Shown here in pieces: positions 59,155-64,000 of a stretch of DNA of 64,000 bases. Origin of the DNA: Haploplasma axanthum. GTDB lineage: Bacteria; Bacillota_I; Bacilli_A; Acholeplasmatales; Acholeplasmataceae. The stretch lies in assembly GCF_900660745.1 (NCBI RefSeq), contig NZ_LR215048.1, positions 620,001 to 684,000 on the forward strand, in the 5' to 3' direction. A program made the translations under genes and the position numbers. Position 1 is the first letter of the stretch, and every line of letters begins with the position of its first letter. The notes under the pieces are model-generated. The model was not told the origin of the DNA. It ran no database searches and saw only the letters and a list, made by a program, of their open reading frames with translations.

Positions 59155-59201
59155 GAAAAGCGCTGTCACTACAAAAAAATGATAGCGCTTCATGCTATAA
59201 T
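59155..59201 (+). promoter_or_regulatory. Promoter with paired AGCGCT operator-like sites
   Basis: Two palindromic cores AGCGCT (59159-59164 and 59184-59189) lie 25 bases apart in AAAGCGCTGTCA and TGATAGCGCTTCA, both LacI-family-like. Together AAGCGCTGTCA and TGATAGCGCTT also form an 11-pair inverted repeat. TATAAT follows at 59196-59201, with no good -35 box. The sites cover the -35 region, suggesting control of the ABC transporter by a LacI-type regulator not in the window. No T run follows, so a terminator is unlikely. Confidence 0.6.
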
Positions 59202-59228
59202 TTCAGTGATAAAAGGGAGGATTCAAAT

Positions 59229-60569
59229 ATGAAAAAAATAGTATCAATTTTAGTAATAATTTTAATTAGTGTTGTTGCTGTTTCTTGTAGAAAAGAAGAG
59301 GAAGTAAAGACAATTGTAATAATGCATGGATCAGTTGGTGAAGTTGATCCATTCCATATTGATTACAGTACAAGATCAGATCGTGAAGAGAAGCAAGCAT
59401 TGCAAAGAAAAGTTGAAGAAGAATTTAATATAAAAATTGAATATAAACCATATCCAAGCAATGCGGGATGGGGACCAGCAAGAGTTAATGCAATAATTGA
59501 AGCATATCAAGCAAAGAAACCATTAGCCGATATATATTGGACAACAACAAGTTGGACAAGTAGATTAGCAGATTCATATGCTATTTCTCCAGTTGATGAG
59601 TGGATGCAAGAATATGGAAGCAATATTGATCAAACTGTTTATGAAATAGGTAGTTATAATGAAAAATTATATTCTTTCTTTCCTGAAAAAGCTACTGGAC
59701 AATTAGGTCTATATTTTAATGAAAATTTACTTAGAGATAAAGATATTGAAAATCCTGTTGACATATTCATAAGAGGTGAATGGACATGGAGCAAGTTTAA
59801 AGAATGGGCAGAACAAGCTCAAGCGAAAATGAGTAAAGAAGCAAGCAATGAACAGTATGTACTTGGCGGTATGTTACCTATATGGACTCAATCACTTATC
59901 CCATTAAATGGAGGAACATTGATTAATAAAGAAACAAAAAGAGTTGCATTTACACAGGCACCAGCACTAGAAACGTATGCGTTCATGCAAGAATTGTGGA
60001 ATAATCAATTATTTGAACCTAAAGGTGAATATGATACTGGAAGTGCTGAATGGAATAGTGGACGTGTATTAATGCATCCAGGTGCATTTTGGTTTTTAAA
60101 TGCAGATAACAGATGGAAAGGATTAAGTTTTGATTTAGGTTATGTTCCTTATCCAGTTAGTGATAGTTTTAAAAGCAAAGGTGGCGAATATATAACATAT
60201 GTTTCAGGTGAAGCAGTATATAATGTCGCTAATAGTGAAGATAAAGAAAGACAAAAGCTAGCATTTCAAGTTTGGAATGCACTACAATTATGGAAAACAC
60301 CTGAATTCCAAGAAAGAGAATTTAGTGCAAAACTTAGAAGTAATTTCGGTGGTAATGATAAATACGTAAATGCATTTTTATCAGTATACAACAATGTTTA
60401 CTTGGAGCTAGTTGATGATTTAGGAATAAGTGCTTATGGTGATGGGGGATGGAGAAGTACAATCGGTGCGGCAATTAAAGGTACAGATGGTAAAGAACCA
60501 AGATCTGCAGTTGAATCAATTGCGCCTATATATCAAGAAGCATTAGATTCATTTTTTGCAAAAAAATAA
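59229..60569 (+). CDS. Sugar-type ABC transporter substrate-binding lipoprotein
   Basis: The 446-residue family 1 extracellular solute-binding protein has a lipoprotein signal ending VAVSC (C20). The start is the ATG at 59229 after AAAGGGAGG; the frame is open further upstream but through the promoter. Features include VEEEFNIKIEYKPYPS, ADIYWTTTSWTS, WTWSKFKEWAEQAQ and a Trp-rich middle, typical of oligosaccharide binders of the CUT1 class. The ligand is not defined by sequence; next to the peptidoglycan-cutting genes a muropeptide or aminosugar is plausible. Confidence 0.88.
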   Translation: MKKIVSILVIILISVVAVSCRKEEEVKTIVIMHGSVGEVDPFHIDYSTRSDREEKQALQRKVEEEFNIKIEYKPYPSNAGWGPARVNAIIEAYQAKKPLADIYWTTTSWTSRLADSYAISPVDEWMQEYGSNIDQTVYEIGSYNEKLYSFFPEKATGQLGLYFNENLLRDKDIENPVDIFIRGEWTWSKFKEWAEQAQAKMSKEASNEQYVLGGMLPIWTQSLIPLNGGTLINKETKRVAFTQAPALETYAFMQELWNNQLFEPKGEYDTGSAEWNSGRVLMHPGAFWFLNADNRWKGLSFDLGYVPYPVSDSFKSKGGEYITYVSGEAVYNVANSEDKERQKLAFQVWNALQLWKTPEFQEREFSAKLRSNFGGNDKYVNAFLSVYNNVYLELVDDLGISAYGDGGWRSTIGAAIKGTDGKEPRSAVESIAPIYQEALDSFFAKK

Positions 60570-60583
60570 ATAAGAACATATTC

Positions 60584-60614
60584 AATTCCTCTCCAAAGTG
60601 TTTGGGGAGGAATT
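60584..60614 (+). other. Strong hairpin between the two binding-protein genes
   Basis: AATTCCTCTCCAAA (60584-60597) pairs with TTTGGGGAGGAATT (60601-60614), 14 pairs with one T-G, three-base loop. No T run follows. Such hairpins after binding-protein genes often protect the upstream mRNA, giving more binding protein than permease; here this is inferred. The 3' arm also contains GGGGAGG, which would be sequestered. Confidence 0.75.
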
Positions 60615-60633
60615 ATTAAAGAGGAGTGCTGAA

Positions 60634-63545
60634 ATGAAAAAGATTATAATAATTACACTATCAATATTGGTTACTTTTTTTGTTTTTGCAACCGTTAAAA
60701 ATATAATAGATAACTCATCAAAAAATTATCTTAAACAAAACATTGTGAATAAAGAGGATATTGATTTTTCAAGTTTTGAAAATAGTAGTTCAAGTGATTA
60801 TTATCACTATATAAAAAAATATGATATGAAGTATCCTGCAAATGAAGAGATTTTAATTGAAGGCAAAAATTTTACTGATGCAACATCGGATATAGAAATA
60901 TTGTCAAAGTTTGAAGGAGAAAATGATGTTATTTTAACTTCTGATGAAGGAGATATTATATGGAGTTTTAATGTTGAAAAAGATGGATATTATAATATCG
61001 GTATTAATTATTATCCGTATGAAGGTAATGGTTCGAATATTGAAAGAACGTTACTAATTAATGATGAAATTCCTTTTAATGGAGCTGAAAATTTAGTTTT
61101 ACATCGCTTATGGGGAAGTGAAACTGAAATAAAACAAGATTTGTATGGTAATGATATTAGACCAAGTCAAGTTGAAAAACCAAATTGGATTAAGAGTTAT
61201 TTTAAAGACTCTGTTGGTTATGTTAATGGTAAGTATGCTTTCTATTTTAAACAGGGTGAAAATACAATAACTTTAAGAAGCTTAAGTCAACCCATGGTTA
61301 TTAAAAACTTAATAATAGAATCAATTGAAGAATTGAAGACATACGAAGATTTGAAAAAAAGTTATGAAGAAAAAAATATGAGTTAATAAATGAAAATGTT
61401 AAGTTATTTGAAGCAGAAAATCTGAAAAATACAACATCACCCACATTATATCCATTAAATGATACTGGTGCTTCAACATCACCAACAGACCCAAAATATA
61501 TAAAATTAAATATTATAGGTGGAGATAATTGGAGAATTTCTGGTGATAGAATCACTTGGAATTTAAGTGTTGAAAAGTCTGGTCTATATAATGTTAGTTT
61601 AAGAGTTAGACAAAATCTTGCAACTGGAATGGTTGTGACTAGAAACATATATATTAATAATGAAATTCCTTTTAAAGAATTAGAAAATTATACGTTTAAA
61701 TTTAATAGTTCCTGGAGAATACAAACGCTTGGAACAGATAAAGAGGCGTTTAAATTTTACTTTGAAGCTGGAAAAGAATATGAATTTTCTATGGAAACAT
61801 CGTTAGGATCATATGGACCAAAGATTGCTCAAATTGAAAATGTTATTTCAAATTTAAGTAAAATTTATCGTGAAATACTTGTTTTTACAGGACCAGAACC
61901 TGATCCAAATAGAGACTATCAGTTAACAACAAGAGTTCCAAATCTAATTTCAAGATTAAATGCAGAATTGGAAGAACTACACAAGATAAGAGATAAAATA
62001 ATCGAAATATCTGGTTCGAAAAGTGAAAAAACAGGTATTTTGGATACTATAATTTTACAAATTGAAGATTTTTTAAAGAAACCAAGTCAAATCCATAAAA
62101 AACTAACAACATTCAATAATAATGTATCATCGCTTGGGACACTTATTATTCTATTGAGTGATCAGCCACTTGAGCTTGATTACATAGCAGTTCATGGTAG
62201 TGATGGGAAACTACCTAAAAATTCTGTAAATATATTTAAACAAATGTTTTTTAGTATTAGAGCATTCTTTGCATCATTTACTACAGATTATTCATCAGTT
62301 GGAAAAACAACTAAAGATGCAAATGAAACAATAAATGTATGGCTCACAGTTGGTAAAGATCAAGCAAATATTTTGAGAAAACTTATTGATGAAAAATTTA
62401 CACCAATGCATGACATACAAGTTGATTTAAAACTAGTAAGTAGTGCATCATTATTACCTGCAACTTCCTCTGGAAAAGGACCAGATGTTGCAATGGGAGT
62501 AGGAACTAATGTTCCTGTAAATTATGCACTTAGAAATGCAAGTTATGATTTAACAAAATTTAGTGATTTTAAAGATATTATTAAAAGATTTAATAGAAGT
62601 GCTTATGAATCATTTGAATTTGGTGATGGTACTTATGCACTTCCAGAACAAGAAATATTTATGATGATGTTTTATAGAACTGATATTTTTGATGAACTTG
62701 GATTGAATGTTCCAAATACATGGCAAGATGTTATTAAAATGATTCCTGATTTACAAAAATATAATTTAGAATTCTTCTTACCAGTTCCAAGAACACAAGG
62801 TGCAGTTGTTAATCTACCACCAAATCCGATATTCTCAACTATGTTTTATCAAAATGGAGGAAGCTTCTATATTAACAATAATACAGAAAGTGGATTTAAT
62901 GAGGGATTAGGTCCAGAAGTATTTGAGACTTGGACTCAGTTTTATACTGATTATTCTTTTCCAGTTGAAGCTAATTTTGCAAATAGATTTAGAAGTGGAC
63001 AAATGCCATTAGGTATTACATATTACAATACTTATAATACATTAAGTGTTTTTGCTCCTGAAATACGAGGAAAATGGGGATTTTTACCAGTGCCTGGTAC
63101 TGAATATATTGATGAGAATGGTGAAAAACAGATTAGAAGAGATACAGTTTCAACTAATACTGGAGCAATGATTTTGAACAATTCGAGTAAAAAAGATGCA
63201 TCATGGGAATTTTTAAAGTGGTGGACATCTACAGATACACAAGTTAGATTTGGACGCGAAATGGAAGGTATTTTAGGTGCTGCTGCAAGATACCCGACAG
63301 CAAATGTTGAAGCATTTGAAAGTCTACCATGGAAACGTAATGAACTTGAGGTTTTAAAAGAACAATGGTCATGGGTACGAGGAATACCTGAAGTTCCAGG
63401 ATCATATATGACAGGTAGACATTTGGATAACGCGTTTAGAATGGTAATTAATGAAACTGCAAATCCGCGAGAAGTTATATATGATTATGTTCAAATTATT
63501 AACGAAGAAATAAATAAAAAACGTAAAGAATTTAATTTGAATTAG
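60634..63545 (+). pseudogene. Substrate-binding protein with tandem beta domains, frameshifted in an A7 run
   Basis: Frame one starts at the ATG 60634 (GAGGAG seven bases upstream) and encodes an N-terminal membrane segment and a beta-sandwich domain with WSFNVEKDGYYNIGINYY and LLINDEIPF, ending at TAA near 61386. A second frame, open from 61368, continues with YELINENVKLFEAENL, then a similar domain (WNLSVEKSGLYNVSLRV, IYINNEIPF). A coiled segment and a family 1 solute-binding domain follow to 63545 (ALPEQEIFMMMFYRTDIFDE, AMILNNSSKKDASWEFLKWW). One extra A in the seven-A run at 61370-61376 restores one protein of about 970 residues. It may be a true mutation, a read error, or rescued by transcriptional slippage. 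Confidence 0.8.
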
Positions 63546-63554
63546 GAGGATAAT

Positions 63555-64000
63555 ATGCAAATTGAAAAAACGACAAAAGCGCCATTAACTAAAAGACAAC
63601 ATTTAGTTAAAGAAATAAAACAAAATAAACATAATTACATATTACTTGCTCCATACTTTATTCTATTCTTTGCATTTACTGTTATACCAGTATTAATGTC
63701 AATGGGGATTAGTTTCACATACTTTAATTTATTAGAAAGTCCTAAGTTTGTGGGATTTGATAATTATATGAACTTATTTTTAGATGATGATGTATTTATA
63801 ATTGCACTAAAAAATACTTTTATTTTAGCAATTGTAACGGGACCGGTTAGTTATTTAGCTGCATTTATATTTGCATGGCTGATTAATGAGTTAGGACCTA
63901 AACTACGGGCATTCATGACAGTTATTTTCTATGTTCCATCAATTTCAGGAAGTGCCTTTCTTATATGGTTAATCATTTTTTCTGGTGATGTTCATGGATA
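63555..64000 (+). CDS. ABC transporter permease, MalF/CUT1 type (partial)
   Basis: The gene starts at ATG 63555 after TAGGAGG and runs off the window end after 148 codons. A basic cytoplasmic tail (KTTKAPLTKRQHLVKEIKQN) leads to membrane segments: NYILLAPYFILFFAFTVIPV, then after FVGFDNYMNLFLDDDVFI the start of the permease domain ALKNTFILAIVTGPVSYLAA, and FMTVIFYVPSISGSAFLIWL. This matches sugar permeases of the MalF class. It begins nine bases after the binding-protein gene, so it belongs to the same operon. Confidence 0.9.
   Translation, partial: MQIEKTTKAPLTKRQHLVKEIKQNKHNYILLAPYFILFFAFTVIPVLMSMGISFTYFNLLESPKFVGFDNYMNLFLDDDVFIIALKNTFILAIVTGPVSYLAAFIFAWLINELGPKLRAFMTVIFYVPSISGSAFLIWLIIFSGDVHG

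Noticed and set aside
59121-59228. Start of the binding-protein gene at 59121
   Set aside because: That start would place promoter and operator-like sites inside the gene and lacks a binding site; the ATG at 59229 gives a normal lipoprotein signal.

Overview
The window is about 64 kb of AT-rich DNA from a Mollicutes-type (Tenericutes) bacterium. TGA is used as a stop (anmK, pheS and the metal ATPase gene all end in it) and tryptophan is written TGG. This excludes the Mycoplasma/Spiroplasma code and fits an Acholeplasmatales- or Izemoplasmatales-like lineage. The 16S sequence looks Mollicutes-like, but no database was searched, so the placement is an inference.

Region 1 (1-10840) is a reduced form of the Bacillota housekeeping block: trmFO, xerC, a NUDIX-dUTPase fusion, rpsB, tsf, pyrH, frr, a prohibitin-like gene, cdsA and rseP. 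The hslVU, codY, uppS and dxr genes often found in this block elsewhere are absent from it. Region 2 (10900-18060) holds a complete rRNA operon (two promoters, 16S-23S-5S), tRNA-Asn, a three-gene set (GNAT, MTAN-like, DJ-1-like) and a tRNA cluster (Glu, Arg, Pro, Gly).

Region 3 (18100-39000) contains an SmtB/ArsR repressor with a P1B-4 metal ATPase, a DUF2188 protein, a GDPD-type phosphodiesterase and acyl carrier protein. It continues with metNIQ behind a SAM-I riboswitch, leuS, polC, a Bax-inhibitor-like protein, pheST behind a T-box, and a flotillin. Region 4 (39000-46535) holds a glycerate module (CdaR-type regulator, GntP permease with a frameshift, glycerate kinase), a membrane protein, a FrnE-like thiol oxidoreductase, an RluF-like pseudouridine synthase and an aldehyde dehydrogenase. 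An intact ISL3-family insertion sequence follows at 46556-48074.

Region 5 (48173-64000) is the most unusual part. It encodes an RpiR/MurR-type SIS regulator, AnmK (anhydro-MurNAc kinase), a cytoplasmic GHL10 glycosidase-like protein, and a 1231-residue membrane-anchored protein with two GHL10 domains. A cytoplasmic beta-lactamase-fold hydrolase and a 924-residue lipoprotein with a peptidoglycan amidase domain come next. The region ends with a sugar-type ABC system: one ordinary binding lipoprotein, one binding protein with an N-terminal extension interrupted by a frameshift in an A7 run, and the start of a permease. Read together, these genes look like a locus for cutting, importing and phosphorylating peptidoglycan fragments. 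If the organism lacks a wall, as most Mollicutes do, the peptidoglycan would come from other bacteria. The family assignments are well supported; the joint pathway is an inference.
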